Notes: generated by a model not told the origin, from the sequence alone. A stretch of 44,450 nt of DNA from an uncultured Bacteroidota bacterium (GCA_903889265.1 CAISWS010000004.1:1-44450), one strand, 5' to 3'. Positions 1 through 9,697 are shown, numbered from the stretch's first letter. A program made the numbers and translations.

Positions 1-3
1 AAG

Positions 4-70
4 CACGCAAAGGAGCGCAAAGGATTTTTTCTTTGCGCTCCTTTGCGAAAATCTTAGCGGTCTTTGCGTG
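4..70. repeat. Interspersed palindromic repeat (ctttgcg type)
   Basis: Positions 6-22 and 31-47 are perfect reverse complements (17 bp stem, 8-nt T-rich loop). A third, related block at 62-70 (ctttgcgtg) can pair instead with the first bases of the element (4-12). The nested ctttgcg words resemble short interspersed intergenic elements I know from Bacteroidota genomes. It precedes the glycosyltransferase gene. It could also act as a terminator for a gene left of the window. No second copy was seen in this window. Confidence 0.6.
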
Positions 71-122
71 AACCTGTATTTTGGAATAAAAAGTTCTATT
101 TTGCCACAAAAATTCGAGATTA

Positions 123-2126
123 ATGGCCAAGCAACCAAGCAAACCAAAACCAGCGGCAGAAAAAAAAGTTGAACCTAAAAAGGAAGTAGTCCTTACTCCA
201 CTCATTTCTGAGCCGTTGGCCAAAAAAATATTTATTGGTTTTGCCGTCGCTTTGTTGTTGCTAATGGTAAGCGTAAGCCATAATTACGGCATTAGCGGCG
301 ATGAAAATTTCCATAAAGAATACGGCCATCACATTGTTAATTTTTACACCTCGCTTGGCAAAGATACCACCGCCGCCTCATCCAGCAATAACGGCCCTGA
401 CTCGCTAATGGTTTTTTACGGCGGCCTTTACGATGGCACCGCTTCAATACTTGCAAAAGCACTTCCTTCAGTTAACGAATGGAACGTGCGCCATTTCTGG
501 AATTCAGTTTTTGGTTTTGTAGCCATGCTTTGCGCCGGGCTTGTAGCAGTGGAAGTGGCAGGCTGGCAGGCCGGCCTGATAACCCTTATTTTTATGGCCT
601 TTTCACCACGTTTTTTTGGCGAAAGCATGAATAACCCCAAGGATATAACCATGGCAGCCGGTTATATGCTTACCTATGTTTTTATACTCCGGTTTTTAAA
701 AGAGATGCCGCGCCCTACGCTTAAAAATGCAATTGGTGTAGGTATAAGCATAGGGGTAGCTATGGGTATTCGTATTGGGGGCCTGTTGCTTATTCCTTAC
801 CTGTTTTTGTTTTGGGGCCTTGCCTTGCTGGCTTCTTACGGGCTAACCAAAGTGCTCGATTTTTCAAAGTTTAAAGAACAGGTTTGGCCCAGCCTCAAAT
901 ACGTTTTACTGGCCTCTGTGCTGGGTTATTGCTTTAGTCTTGTGCTTTGGCCCTATGGTTTAATAAACCCGCTGTCGCACCCGCTGGAAGCTTTAGGCAT
1001 TGCCGAAAAGTTTCCAGTACGGATAGGTTTCCTTTTCGATGGAAAACAGCTTCAGTCTACCCAGGTGCCATGGAACTATGAACCGCAATGGTTTGCCATT
1101 ACCACCCCGCTCTTCGGCCTTATTGGTTTGACTCTTTCTTTTGTATTAGTACCGTCCATGCGCAAAAACGGCAAATTACTAATGCTTGGTTTTTTATACT
1201 TTACGCTTCTGTTTCCGTTGTGCTATGTCATTTATAAAAAATCGGTTTTGTACGATACCATGCGCCACTTCTTTTTTGTTTACCCAAGCATTATCATTCT
1301 GGCCGGCCTAACTTTTAATTATTTCCTTAACTCGTTTTCTAAAAATGCCAAGTATATTATAGTAACGGTAATGGTCTTACTGGTTTTTCTGCCGGCCAGG
1401 TTTATGTTGGCCAACCATCCTAACGAGTATGTTTATTTTAACGAACTGGAGGGTGGCATAAAAGGCGCGTATGGCAATTATGAAACGGATTATTACATGA
1501 ATTCTGTAAAACAATGTGCCGACTGGATGAAGAAAAACGAAAACCTGAAGCAAAGACGCCCGGATGGTGGAAGGCTTAGGATATATTCCAATGCTGTAGC
1601 CCCTGCCAATGCATACTTTAAAGATGATTCTGCCGATGCAAGCGTTGGTTACATCAGTTACCGCGCGCGGGGCGATAAAGATGCCGATTACGAGATATTC
1701 TACAACCGTTTTATTGACCGCGAGCTTTTAGTGAACGGCTGTTTTCCGCCCGAACAGACAGTTTATACAGTTTACGCAGATGGGGTGCCCCTTTCCTGTG
1801 TTGTTAAAAAAACAGACAAAAGCGACTTCCTTGCAGCCGAAGCCATGCGCCATAACGATTTTGAAACAGCGGTTAACCTGCTGGAGCCTTACTGTCAAAA
1901 ATACCCGAAGGCAGATGCCGCCCTGTTTAACCTGGGCCTTGCTTATTTACAATCGGCTAAAGATGCCGCCAGGGTTCAAAAAGGAATTAACGCTTTAACC
2001 CAGTGCCTGAATTTAAACCAGGATAACCTGAACGCAATTAGCGTGCTTTCACAGGCTTATGGTATGATTGGGAATAGAGCACAATCTGAGGCTTACAAAG
2101 ACCTTTTACGCCAAAAACAGCAGTAA
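123..2126 (+). CDS. GT-C (family 39-like) membrane glycosyltransferase with C-terminal TPR
   Basis: Predicted integral membrane glycosyltransferase of the PMT/ArnT type, which moves a sugar from a polyprenyl-phosphate donor to a substrate on the outer face of the inner membrane. The N-terminal ~30 residues are Lys/Pro/Ala-rich and cytosolic. The first membrane segment (about residues 36-53) is followed by the acidic loop GISGDENFHKEYG, where the D-E pair is the expected catalytic site of GT-C enzymes. The motif FSPRFFGESMNNPKD (about 161-175) is typical of this group. Roughly ten further hydrophobic segments extend to about residue 440. The last ~85 residues are soluble and read as two TPR-like helical repeats (ALFNLGLAYLQSA and following). 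Acceptor and donor cannot be told from sequence. It stands alone before the zapA-rny group. Confidence 0.8.
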   Translation: MAKQPSKPKPAAEKKVEPKKEVVLTPLISEPLAKKIFIGFAVALLLLMVSVSHNYGISGDENFHKEYGHHIVNFYTSLGKDTTAASSSNNGPDSLMVFYGGLYDGTASILAKALPSVNEWNVRHFWNSVFGFVAMLCAGLVAVEVAGWQAGLITLIFMAFSPRFFGESMNNPKDITMAAGYMLTYVFILRFLKEMPRPTLKNAIGVGISIGVAMGIRIGGLLLIPYLFLFWGLALLASYGLTKVLDFSKFKEQVWPSLKYVLLASVLGYCFSLVLWPYGLINPLSHPLEALGIAEKFPVRIGFLFDGKQLQSTQVPWNYEPQWFAITTPLFGLIGLTLSFVLVPSMRKNGKLLMLGFLYFTLLFPLCYVIYKKSVLYDTMRHFFFVYPSIIILAGLTFNYFLNSFSKNAKYIIVTVMVLLVFLPARFMLANHPNEYVYFNELEGGIKGAYGNYETDYYMNSVKQCADWMKKNENLKQRRPDGGRLRIYSNAVAPANAYFKDDSADASVGYISYRARGDKDADYEIFYNRFIDRELLVNGCFPPEQTVYTVYADGVPLSCVVKKTDKSDFLAAEAMRHNDFETAVNLLEPYCQKYPKADAALFNLGLAYLQSAKDAARVQKGINALTQCLNLNQDNLNAISVLSQAYGMIGNRAQSEAYKDLLRQKQQ

Positions 2127-2176
2127 AAGGATCGTGTGTCATAATTAAACAGCTTCTGGTATTTGCCAACTTATTT

Positions 2177-2184
2177 TATTTTTG
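2177..2184 (+). promoter_or_regulatory. Bacteroidota -7 promoter element before the zapA-rny group
   Basis: TATTTTTG matches the Bacteroidota -7 consensus TAnnTTTG exactly. It lies only 10 bases before the ATG at 2195, so the mRNA would have a very short leader. The -33 element is weak (ttctgg near 2154). Confidence 0.4.
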
Positions 2185-2194
2185 AAGTCAACAC

Positions 2195-2497
2195 ATGCAA
2201 AAGCTAATAGCCAAAACGGACATTTTAATAGAGAAAGCACGGAAACTGGCCGAGCAGAATGTTAAATTAAAGTCAGTTAACGGACAGCTTGAACTGGAGA
2301 TAAAAGAGTTGCGGATGGCACTTGATACTGAGGGCCGTAAAAATAGCGACTTGAACAATAAGATTAAAATAATTAAGTTAGCGCAGAATATAAGCTCTGA
2401 TACCCCCGATGAAAATCAGGAAGTAACGGAGTTAAAGCGAAAAATTAACGAGTATATCAGAGAAATTGACAATTGCATAGCGATGCTTAATGACTAA
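2195..2497 (+). CDS. Small coiled-coil protein upstream of zapA (ZapB-like candidate)
   Basis: A 100-residue, highly charged protein. Residues ~5-65 are almost continuous heptad-like coiled coil (IEKARKLAEQNVKLKSVNG), and a second helix covers about 75-100. It has no signal peptide, membrane segment or Cys cluster. The sequence alone assigns no family. Its 3' end overlaps or abuts zapA, so the two are almost certainly co-translated. Small coiled-coil proteins paired with ZapA resemble the ZapA-ZapB division module, but a ZapB-like role here is inference from position and coiled-coil character only. Confidence 0.7.
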   Translation: MQKLIAKTDILIEKARKLAEQNVKLKSVNGQLELEIKELRMALDTEGRKNSDLNNKIKIIKLAQNISSDTPDENQEVTELKRKINEYIREIDNCIAMLND

Positions 2498-2498
2498 G

Positions 2499-2795
2499 AT
2501 GGCGGAGAAAAGTGAAACGGTCAATATCAATGTTCAACTTGCGGAACGGACTTACCCTTTAAAGGTTTTGAAGAGTGATGAGGAAAAGGTGCTTAGTGCA
2601 GTAAAACTGGTAAACGAAAAGATTAAAGAATACCAGGCGCTGTATAACGGAAAAGACAAACAGGATTATATGGCCATGTGCCTCCTTAACTTTGCCGTTG
2701 AACATGAAAATCTTCAGCATGCCTCATTGGAAAATACCCGTTCATTGGAAGAAAAAATGATAGAATTAGAAAAAGTCCTTACCGGGCAACTCTAA
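2499..2795 (+). CDS. zapA: Cell division protein ZapA
   Basis: ZapA binds FtsZ and cross-links its protofilaments in the Z-ring. The ~100-residue protein has the family layout: an N-terminal beta-rich head (VNINVQLAERTYPLKV, then SDEEKVLSAVKLVNEKIKEY) followed by a helical segment (YMAMCLLNFAVEHENLQ) leading into a C-terminal coiled coil. Two starts are possible: ATG at 2490, overlapping the upstream gene by 8 bases, and ATG at 2499, one base after its stop. I prefer 2499 because it gives the family-like N-terminus MAEK. The gene lies between a coiled-coil partner candidate and rny. A 146-base gap follows before rny. Confidence 0.88.
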   Translation: MAEKSETVNINVQLAERTYPLKVLKSDEEKVLSAVKLVNEKIKEYQALYNGKDKQDYMAMCLLNFAVEHENLQHASLENTRSLEEKMIELEKVLTGQL

Positions 2796-2866
2796 ATAAA
2801 TCTTCCCGCATTTTGCCTAATCAGGTATACACTCCGTTTTTAAAGCTTTACAACACAACAGCCTTG

Positions 2867-2897
2867 CAAACTATTTTAGTTTTATAGTTGCAGTGGT
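2867..2897 (+). promoter_or_regulatory. Candidate promoter/hairpin before rny
   Basis: A short imperfect hairpin (tgca-actat against atagt-tgca) overlaps a promoter-like arrangement: TTG, 16 bases, then TATAGTTG, one mismatch from TAnnTTTG. It would let rny be transcribed independently of zapA. Weak evidence. Confidence 0.3.
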
Positions 2898-2941
2898 TAA
2901 AGGAGTAGTATTATTAAATCACCATAAATAAAAGTCCAAAA

Positions 2942-4552
2942 ATGAATACCACTATCATCATAATCATTGCGGCGGTTTTAGCTGTAGCAGTGGCTGCGAT
3001 AGTGAGTTTTTTAGTTGGCAAGTCTATCACCCAGAAATCAAACCAGGAGATAGAAAAAAAGGCTGAGGAAGAAGTTAAGAAAAAACTTGCCGATGCTAAA
3101 CTTGCTGCTGACAAACTTATTGCCGATGCCCAACGCAATGCCGAGAATACCAAGAAAGACAAAATGCTTGAAGCCAAGGAAAACTTTATCCAGCTAAAAG
3201 CCAAACACGAAGCTGAAGTTGCCGAACGCAACAAAAAAGCGATCGAAAAAGAAACCCAGGTAAAGCAATTGCAAACTGAAGTTTCTACAAGAACCGCAGA
3301 AATTTCGAAGAAAGAAAAGGAAGTTGACAGCCTGCGCGATAACCTGAACAAACAACTTGAACTGGTAAACACAAAAAAAGACCAGCTTGAAAAAAGTCAC
3401 GAGATATTTGTATCAAAACTGGAGCAGATAAGCAATCTGACCAAAGAAGATGCAAAGAAGGAATTGGTTGACAACATGAAAAAAGATGCCGAAGCCGAAG
3501 CTTTGACACTGACCAAAAACCTGATTGACGAAGCTAAAAGCAAAGCCAATAAGGAAGCTAAAAAGATTATCATCCAGACTATTCAAAGAACAGCTGCTGA
3601 AAATGCCATTGAAAACACCGTATCGGTATTTAACCTGGATAGTGACGAGCAAAAAGGCCAGATTATTGGACGCGAAGGAAGAAACATCCGCGCGCTTGAA
3701 TCAGCTACTGGTTGCGAGTTTGTGGTAGATGATACCCCTGAGGCAATAATCATTTCAGGCTATGACCCTATCCGCCGTGAAATTGCCCGCCTTTCATTAC
3801 AACGTTTGGTGGCAGACGGAAGAATACACCCTGCCCGAATTGAGGAAATAGTTGCCAAAACCAAAAAGCAACTGGATGAGCATATTGTTGAGATTGGAGA
3901 AAGAACGGTAATTGACCTGGGTATTCAGGGCCTTCACCAGGAGTTAATTCGTTACGTGGGCAGAATGCGTTTCCGTTCATCATACGGCCAAAACCTCTTG
4001 CAGCACTCACGCGAAGTAGCTAATCTTTGTGCTACTATGTCGGCTGAACTTGGATTGAATCCCAAGCTGGCTAAACGTGCTGGTTTGTTACACGATATTG
4101 GTAAGGTGCCAGATGAGGAAAGCGAACTATCGCATGCCTTGCTTGGCGCGAAACTATGCGAGAAATACGGCGAGCACCCTGCAATCGTAAACGCAGTAGG
4201 TGCCCACCATGATGAAATGGAGATGAAATATGTTATTTCGCCCATTATACAGGCCTGTGATGCCATTTCAGGCGCCCGCCCCGGAGCACGTAGAGAGATT
4301 ATGGAAGGCTACCTGTTGCGTATCAAAGATCTCGAGGCCCTGGCTCAAAACTTTGATGGCGTTGAGAAAGCCTACGCCATACAAGCCGGCCGCGAGTTGC
4401 GCGTGATTGTTGAAGCCGATAAGGTAGACGACAAAAAGAGCGAAGAACTCTCCTTTGCTATCTCACAGAAAATTGAGAAAGAAATGACCTATCCGGGCCA
4501 GGTAAAAGTTACCGTAATCCGCGAAAAAAGAAGCGTTAGCGTAGCCCGTTAA
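2942..4552 (+). CDS. rny: Ribonuclease Y
   Basis: Membrane-anchored endoribonuclease that starts mRNA decay. The order of parts is canonical: an N-terminal membrane helix (residues ~3-25, [20 protein letters not shown]), a long Lys/Glu-rich coiled coil (~30-215), a KH RNA-binding domain ([15 protein letters not shown], about 240-310), and an HD phosphohydrolase domain ([12 protein letters not shown] and [12 protein letters not shown], about 350-450). The length of 536 residues is normal. The C-terminus is complete, and a strong intrinsic terminator follows 30 bases after the stop. Confidence 0.96.
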   Translation: MNTTIIIIIAAVLAVAVAAIVSFLVGKSITQKSNQEIEKKAEEEVKKKLADAKLAADKLIADAQRNAENTKKDKMLEAKENFIQLKAKHEAEVAERNKKAIEKETQVKQLQTEVSTRTAEISKKEKEVDSLRDNLNKQLELVNTKKDQLEKSHEIFVSKLEQISNLTKEDAKKELVDNMKKDAEAEALTLTKNLIDEAKSKANKEAKKIIIQTIQRTAAENAIENTVSVFNLDSDEQKGQIIGREGRNIRALESATGCEFVVDDTPEAIIISGYDPIRREIARLSLQRLVADGRIHPARIEEIVAKTKKQLDEHIVEIGERTVIDLGIQGLHQELIRYVGRMRFRSSYGQNLLQHSREVANLCATMSAELGLNPKLAKRAGLLHDIGKVPDEESELSHALLGAKLCEKYGEHPAIVNAVGAHHDEMEMKYVISPIIQACDAISGARPGARREIMEGYLLRIKDLEALAQNFDGVEKAYAIQAGRELRVIVEADKVDDKKSEELSFAISQKIEKEMTYPGQVKVTVIREKRSVSVAR

Positions 4553-4581
4553 AAATATTGGAACAAACAACGCTTTTGCGT

Positions 4582-4618
4582 AAAATCCCGTCTATTTAAA
4601 ACAGACGGGATTTTTTTT
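4582..4618 (+). terminator. Intrinsic terminator after rny
   Basis: A 12-bp perfect stem (4582-4593 with 4603-4614, core atcccgtct/agacgggat), a 9-base loop and an eight-T run (4611-4618). It ends the transcription unit running from the coiled-coil gene through rny. Confidence 0.9.
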
Positions 4619-4770
4619 GCCACAGCCCTAAAGTTTTAAGGAAATTTTAACCTGAAAAGTATCTTATTTTATGACTTAAATCAGCAGATTATTCTATCTT
4701 CATTATAAGTTACTTAGCGAACAACGATCGATACCATTTTTCCACCCCCGAAAAAGCCACTATCCCTGAC

Positions 4771-7700
4771 ATGAGAAAACTTTACTTTTTGCTATTTCTT
4801 ATAGTTTATTCAATACAGGCATTTTCCCAAAATTACACTGTTCTTGGAAGCGCTTCTCAGCTTAGTTCCTGTAATTATTATCAGCTTACTCCAAACTCCG
4901 GCGATCAGGCAGGTGCTATTTTCCAGAATAAGACAATTAACCTTAACAACTCGTTCGACTTTACGTTCAGCAATTTTTTCGGCTGCAACGGAGCCAGCGG
5001 GGCTGATGGTGAAGCATTTGTTCTTACATCTAACCCAAATGGATTGGGTAATCAAGGTGAGGGCCTTGGTTACGGTGGGTCTAACCAGCCCTGCTCATTT
5101 GCCATTGAGTTTGATACCTGGCAAAATTCGGATCACGGTGATCCTTCATATGACCATACTGCTTATGAATCTGGTGGCAGCGTAAACCATAACGTTTCAG
5201 GCCCGGTAGCGGCACTTCCCAGCCAAAGTAATTTAGACAATTGCCAGTGGCACACCATCCGGATTGTTTGGAATGTAAATACCCAAACCATGGATGATTA
5301 TGTTGATGGTAATTTGCGTATAAGCATGGTGATACCCAACCTGGTAGGCACTTATTTATGCAATAATCCGATAGTTAACTGGGGTTGGACCGGCTCTACC
5401 GGTGGTGGTTGGAATCTTCAGCAGGTTAAAATTGTTACAATCTCAAGCTGGGTGGCAGGAACCAATTATGAAAGTTGCTCGCCCACCGTTCAGTTTACTG
5501 ATGTTTCTACCAGCCAGATTGGGCCCTTAAACACCTGGAGCTGGACTTTCGGGGATGGCACAACTTCTACCCAGCAAAATCCCCTTCACACTTATCCGGG
5601 TACAGGCACCTATAACGCCAGCCTGATAGTAACCGACGCCAGCGGTTGCCCCGATACATTTGCGCATGCAGTTGTAATCAAGGCACCTATTACCCTTACA
5701 CCTACCGTTACTCCCCCTTTGTGCAACGGTGCTCAAACAGGTAGTATTTTTGTAGATACTGCCGGTGGCTTTGGTTCAGCGGCCGGGCATGGAGGCTTTT
5801 CATTTAACTGGAGTAATGGCAGCCAGCAGCAAACGGATTTGGGCCTGGGTGCAGGTACTTACACCGTAACTGTAACCGATGGGGTTTGCAGTGCTACGGG
5901 TCAATACACAATCAATCAGCCAACCGCCGTCTCAGCTTCAACTTCTGCAACTGCGGCCAACTGCGGGGTACCTAACGGAACATGCACCATTACAATAACA
6001 GGCGGAACACCACCCTATCGCGGAACACCACCGGCAGGGGTTAATTTTGCCGGTATTGCTGCCACTGGTGGCCCAAATACCTTTACCGCTTCGGGCTTTT
6101 TGGGGGGGACTTATATTGCCGATTTTCAGGATGCAAATGGCTGCTCGGCCTTATTACAATATACGGCTACTGTCCCTACCTTACCTTGTGGCATATCTTC
6201 CAATGCAACTTCTACCAACGTAACCTGTTTTGGTGGTAATAATGGTAGCGCTACCTTAACGGTTACCGGTGCCGGGGTTGCACCGCCTGCAACAATTACA
6301 TGGACCAAAGCAGGAACTAATGTAGGTACTGGTGTAACCATCAGCAACCTTACTGCCGGAACCTATACTTACAGCTATACCGACCAGACACCGGGCAATC
6401 CTTTTACCGGTACGGTTGTAATATCACAACCATCTTCAGCCATTACAGTCACGCTTGCTACTTCCAATATCTCCTGTGCCGGTAATAATAATGGCCAGGC
6501 TATTGCTTCGGTTGGCAGCGGGGGAACTGCACCATTTACCTATGCATGGAGCGTAGCAGGACAGGGCAATAACCCGGTGGCAAGTAACCTCGGTACGGGC
6601 GGCATTACGGTAACGGTAACAGACGCAACCAACGTTTGCTCTGCTACCGCTACCGGTACTATTGCCAGTGCGCCGCTGCTGGTATTACCACCTCCCACTG
6701 TTACAAGCAACGCCTGTAATGCGGGTAATAATGGTAGTGCAACCGCCAACCCTACCGGGGGAACACCTTATACTGCCGGGGGAACACCATCCTATCAATA
6801 TTACTGGAGCAATATATCCAGTGCCAAAACTGATTTAAGTTTATCGGGTGGAACTTATACAGTTACGGTTACCGATAGCCTGGGGTGCAGTGCTACAGGA
6901 TCGGCAGTTATTTCCGAGGCCACTGCTTTTACAAACTCCATCGACTCAACCAATATTAAATGTTATGGTGATAGTACAGGTACAATTACCGTAAATTCAG
7001 CAGGAGGTACAACTCCTTATTCCTATAACTGGAGTTCTGACTCCACAGGCACGTTTAACCCAAATTTGGTTGGAGGAAGCCTTACTACGCTTAAAGCCGG
7101 TGAATATTTGCTAACCGTTACCGATGCACACGGGTGTACATTTATGGATAGTACTTTCCTGCAGCAACCTGCGGCACCTCTAACCATTGATACCTCGCAT
7201 GGTAATGTAACCTGCTTTGGGGCTAACAACGGGTTTATAGCTATTACCATACATGGTGGCACTGCCCCTTATACTTATCAGGGCAACCCTATACCTGCGG
7301 GGCCCGATACACTGGCTAACCTGGCACCGGCTGCTTACACCGGTATTATTATGGATGCTAACCAGTGTTCGGTTACAAATTCAATAATGGTTACCCAACC
7401 ATTGCCCGATAGTTTGGTATTAACCCAAACCAACGACCTTTGTTTTGGAACCTCTATTGGTACCGCCACCGCTAATTTTGTAAACCCAAATGGTGCGGTA
7501 ATTTATAGCTGGAGTAATAACCAGTCGGGTACTACCATTTCCGGCCTTGCGGCCAATATTTATAGTGTTACAGCTACGGATGCAAACAGCTGCAGCTTTA
7601 CCGGTAGTGTAACAATTAGTCAGCCACCGGCAATTACATTGCAGGTACCTGTAACCAACATACTTTGCTATGGGCAGGTTAACGGTGCAATTACTGTTAA

Positions 7701-9567
7701 TGCTACCGGTGGTACCGGGGCTCCCTATACTTATACATGGTCGCCTAATGTAAGTACCACTAACACAGCTTCCGGTTTGGCAAGCGGCCCTTATATTATT
7801 TCTGTTACCGATGGCAATAACTGCGTAAAAGATACGCTGATCAATATTACCGCGCCCCAGGCACCCTTATCCGCTATTTATACTGTAAACAATGTGCCTT
7901 GCTTTGGTACTAGCACCGGTAGTATTCTGGCATCCACCAGCGGAGGCACACCTCCTTACACTTATACCTGGCCGCCGGCGGCACCTTCACCGGATAGTGC
8001 ATCGCTTAATTTAGCTGCAGGTGGGCCTTATAACGTTACTATAACCGATGCAAACGGATGTACCATCGACTCGTTCTTTACCCTTACCCAGCCACAAGCA
8101 GCACTTACTATAACAACAAGTCAAACCAATCTGAGTTGTTATCAAAGTAACGATGGCTCTGCCACTGTTATTCCTGCAGGCGGCACTACGCCTTATAAAT
8201 ACGCCTGGACACCTTTTGAAGGCTCAAATGCTACGGCTACAAGCCTCGGTGCTGCCACTTATACTGTAACCGTAACGGATACAAATCAGTGTACTGCCAC
8301 TGCTCAGATTATTGTTACACAGCCTGCTCAGATTCTGGCTGATTCAGTAATTGTAAATATTTTGTGTAACGGGGCAGCTACCGGCTCTATAACACTAAAC
8401 ACTACCGGCGGTGTGCCGGGTGCAGGTTATTCTTACAACTGGAATCCGGCCAGCAGTATCACCAACGCAGCAACCAACCTGGCAGCCGGAACTTACAACG
8501 TGACTATTACCGATGCTACCAATTGTTCCATTACCAGAACTATTTCCCTGAGCCAGCCAACGGCTGTTACCATTAATCCGTCTACTACAGCAGTTAGCTG
8601 TTTCGGGGATGTTAACGGAACGCTGACGGCTATAGCCAGTGGTGGTACGGGGTCTACCTATAATTATCTCATCAGCAACGGAAGTAATATAACGCTCAGC
8701 AATACCACAGGCCAGTTCAACAACCTGCCTTCCAGTAACTATACTGTCGTAGCGGTGGACCAGAACAATTGTGCCGATACTATTCCGGTGGTAGTGGTAC
8801 ACCCTAACCCGATTACTGACCAGATCAGTACTGCCAACCAAAGTTGTTCTTACTTAACTAACGGACAGTTTGATGTGCAGGCTTTGGGTGGCAACGGTGG
8901 TTACCAGTTTTCAAGCCCTGGTTTAACCACCAACACCAGTGGGGTATTTACCGGCCTGGCACCGGGTACTTATTATCTTACTATCACCGATTCTAAAGGT
9001 TGTACTTTGGCCGATTCAGCAGTTTTAGCAGCTGCGGATACGGTGTTATTGAGTGTGGTTCCGGTCAACGGGCAGGTCAAACTGGGCGATAGCCTGCAAT
9101 TGAACTCAATTAACAACCAGCCGGGTAACGTAACTTACTTATGGACCCCCAATATTGGCCTCAGTTGTTACGATTGCGCTGACCCAGTTTTTAATGGAAT
9201 TTATTCTGAACCCTACACCGTTCAGGTTACCAACGACAGCGGATGTGTATCAACCTTCAATTTTACGGTTACCGTAATACCGGATTATCAGTTTTTTATA
9301 CCCAATGTGTTTACCCCTAACGGCGATGGCAAAAACGATACCTGGCAGATTTACGGAAGCACGGCAACCATTAAACAACTACAAATCATGGTTTTTGACC
9401 GTTGGGGCGAAAAGGTGTTCCAAAGCTATGATGTAAATTTTGTTTGGGATGGTATATATAAGGGGCAGTATGTGCCACAGGGTGTTTATGTTTATGCCCT
9501 TAAAATTGTGTGGCTCGATAACCACTCCGACGATACCGTCAAAGGCTCACTAACCATTTTGAGATAA
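4771..9567 (+). CDS. Giant secreted lectin-PKD-SprB-repeat adhesin with T9SS type B sorting domain
   Basis: A 1598-residue secreted surface protein. Signal peptide at residues 1-20 (ends AFSQ). A legume-lectin-type domain covers ~21-230: GADG (D79), then EFDTWQNSDHGDPSYDH at 113-129, in which E113, D115, N119, D124 and H129 line up with the Mn/Ca ligands of concanavalin A. A PKD domain covers ~236-305 (WSWTFGDGT). Residues ~316-1422 hold 14 SprB-type repeats, each of the form C-x-G-x-x-x-G, GGTPPYxYxW, AGTYxVTVTDxxGC and QP. An Ig-like module with GLSCYDC follows. A CHU_C/T9SS type B C-terminus covers ~1511-1598 (NVFTPNGDGKND, FDRWGEKVF, PQGVYVYALK). SprB of Flavobacterium johnsoniae is a gliding adhesin moved along the cell surface. 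A carbohydrate-binding adhesin role is inferred. A shorter paralogue follows directly. Confidence 0.88.
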   Translation: MRKLYFLLFLIVYSIQAFSQNYTVLGSASQLSSCNYYQLTPNSGDQAGAIFQNKTINLNNSFDFTFSNFFGCNGASGADGEAFVLTSNPNGLGNQGEGLGYGGSNQPCSFAIEFDTWQNSDHGDPSYDHTAYESGGSVNHNVSGPVAALPSQSNLDNCQWHTIRIVWNVNTQTMDDYVDGNLRISMVIPNLVGTYLCNNPIVNWGWTGSTGGGWNLQQVKIVTISSWVAGTNYESCSPTVQFTDVSTSQIGPLNTWSWTFGDGTTSTQQNPLHTYPGTGTYNASLIVTDASGCPDTFAHAVVIKAPITLTPTVTPPLCNGAQTGSIFVDTAGGFGSAAGHGGFSFNWSNGSQQQTDLGLGAGTYTVTVTDGVCSATGQYTINQPTAVSASTSATAANCGVPNGTCTITITGGTPPYRGTPPAGVNFAGIAATGGPNTFTASGFLGGTYIADFQDANGCSALLQYTATVPTLPCGISSNATSTNVTCFGGNNGSATLTVTGAGVAPPATITWTKAGTNVGTGVTISNLTAGTYTYSYTDQTPGNPFTGTVVISQPSSAITVTLATSNISCAGNNNGQAIASVGSGGTAPFTYAWSVAGQGNNPVASNLGTGGITVTVTDATNVCSATATGTIASAPLLVLPPPTVTSNACNAGNNGSATANPTGGTPYTAGGTPSYQYYWSNISSAKTDLSLSGGTYTVTVTDSLGCSATGSAVISEATAFTNSIDSTNIKCYGDSTGTITVNSAGGTTPYSYNWSSDSTGTFNPNLVGGSLTTLKAGEYLLTVTDAHGCTFMDSTFLQQPAAPLTIDTSHGNVTCFGANNGFIAITIHGGTAPYTYQGNPIPAGPDTLANLAPAAYTGIIMDANQCSVTNSIMVTQPLPDSLVLTQTNDLCFGTSIGTATANFVNPNGAVIYSWSNNQSGTTISGLAANIYSVTATDANSCSFTGSVTISQPPAITLQVPVTNILCYGQVNGAITVNATGGTGAPYTYTWSPNVSTTNTASGLASGPYIISVTDGNNCVKDTLINITAPQAPLSAIYTVNNVPCFGTSTGSILASTSGGTPPYTYTWPPAAPSPDSASLNLAAGGPYNVTITDANGCTIDSFFTLTQPQAALTITTSQTNLSCYQSNDGSATVIPAGGTTPYKYAWTPFEGSNATATSLGAATYTVTVTDTNQCTATAQIIVTQPAQILADSVIVNILCNGAATGSITLNTTGGVPGAGYSYNWNPASSITNAATNLAAGTYNVTITDATNCSITRTISLSQPTAVTINPSTTAVSCFGDVNGTLTAIASGGTGSTYNYLISNGSNITLSNTTGQFNNLPSSNYTVVAVDQNNCADTIPVVVVHPNPITDQISTANQSCSYLTNGQFDVQALGGNGGYQFSSPGLTTNTSGVFTGLAPGTYYLTITDSKGCTLADSAVLAAADTVLLSVVPVNGQVKLGDSLQLNSINNQPGNVTYLWTPNIGLSCYDCADPVFNGIYSEPYTVQVTNDSGCVSTFNFTVTVIPDYQFFIPNVFTPNGDGKNDTWQIYGSTATIKQLQIMVFDRWGEKVFQSYDVNFVWDGIYKGQYVPQGVYVYALKIVWLDNHSDDTVKGSLTILR

Positions 9568-9579
9568 GTTGTTACTATT

Positions 9580-9607
9580 TAGCCGGGTATTTTTGAGTGC
9601 CCGGCTA
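9580..9607 (+). terminator. Hairpin after the first adhesin gene
   Basis: A perfect 8-bp stem (tagccggg, 9580-9587; cccggcta, 9600-9607) 13 bases after the stop codon, with no T-run behind it. It may be a terminator or an mRNA-stabilising hairpin. Confidence 0.5.
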
Positions 9608-9650
9608 TATATCATACCCCCGTATTATTATCATTAATATGGGATGTTAA

Positions 9651-9697
9651 AACAACGTTCCCGCCTCCAACACCGTCTGTTTTGAGCGGGAATTGTT
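9651..9697 (+). terminator. Second hairpin between the two adhesin genes
   Basis: ttcccgc (9658-9664) pairs with gcgggaa (9686-9692). The stem is lengthened by aacaa/ttgtt (9651-9655 with 9693-9697) across a 2-base bulge. It lies about 40 bases before the second adhesin start, so it could terminate read-through or act as a leader structure. Confidence 0.45.

Noticed and set aside
2796-2941. 6S RNA (ssrS) between zapA and rny, by analogy with its position after zapA in other bacteria
   Set aside because: The gap is only 146 bases and part of it looks like a promoter; I could not find the long closing stem with a central bubble expected of 6S RNA. A covariance-model search would settle it.
2914-3372. 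152-codon minus-strand ORF opposite rny
   Set aside because: Ser/Phe/Ala-rich shadow of the rny coiled-coil region. The plus-strand gene is certain.
8395-8841. 148-codon minus-strand ORF inside the first adhesin
   Set aside because: It is a reverse-frame shadow of the SprB repeats: low-complexity Gly/Ser/Thr content, no start signal, no family features.
4771-9567. Non-coding tandem DNA repeat array or CRISPR, suggested by the recurrent GGT/ACC-rich words
   Set aside because: The periodicity is about 190-230 bp in protein repeats (SprB); DNA identity between units is low and the frame is open throughout.
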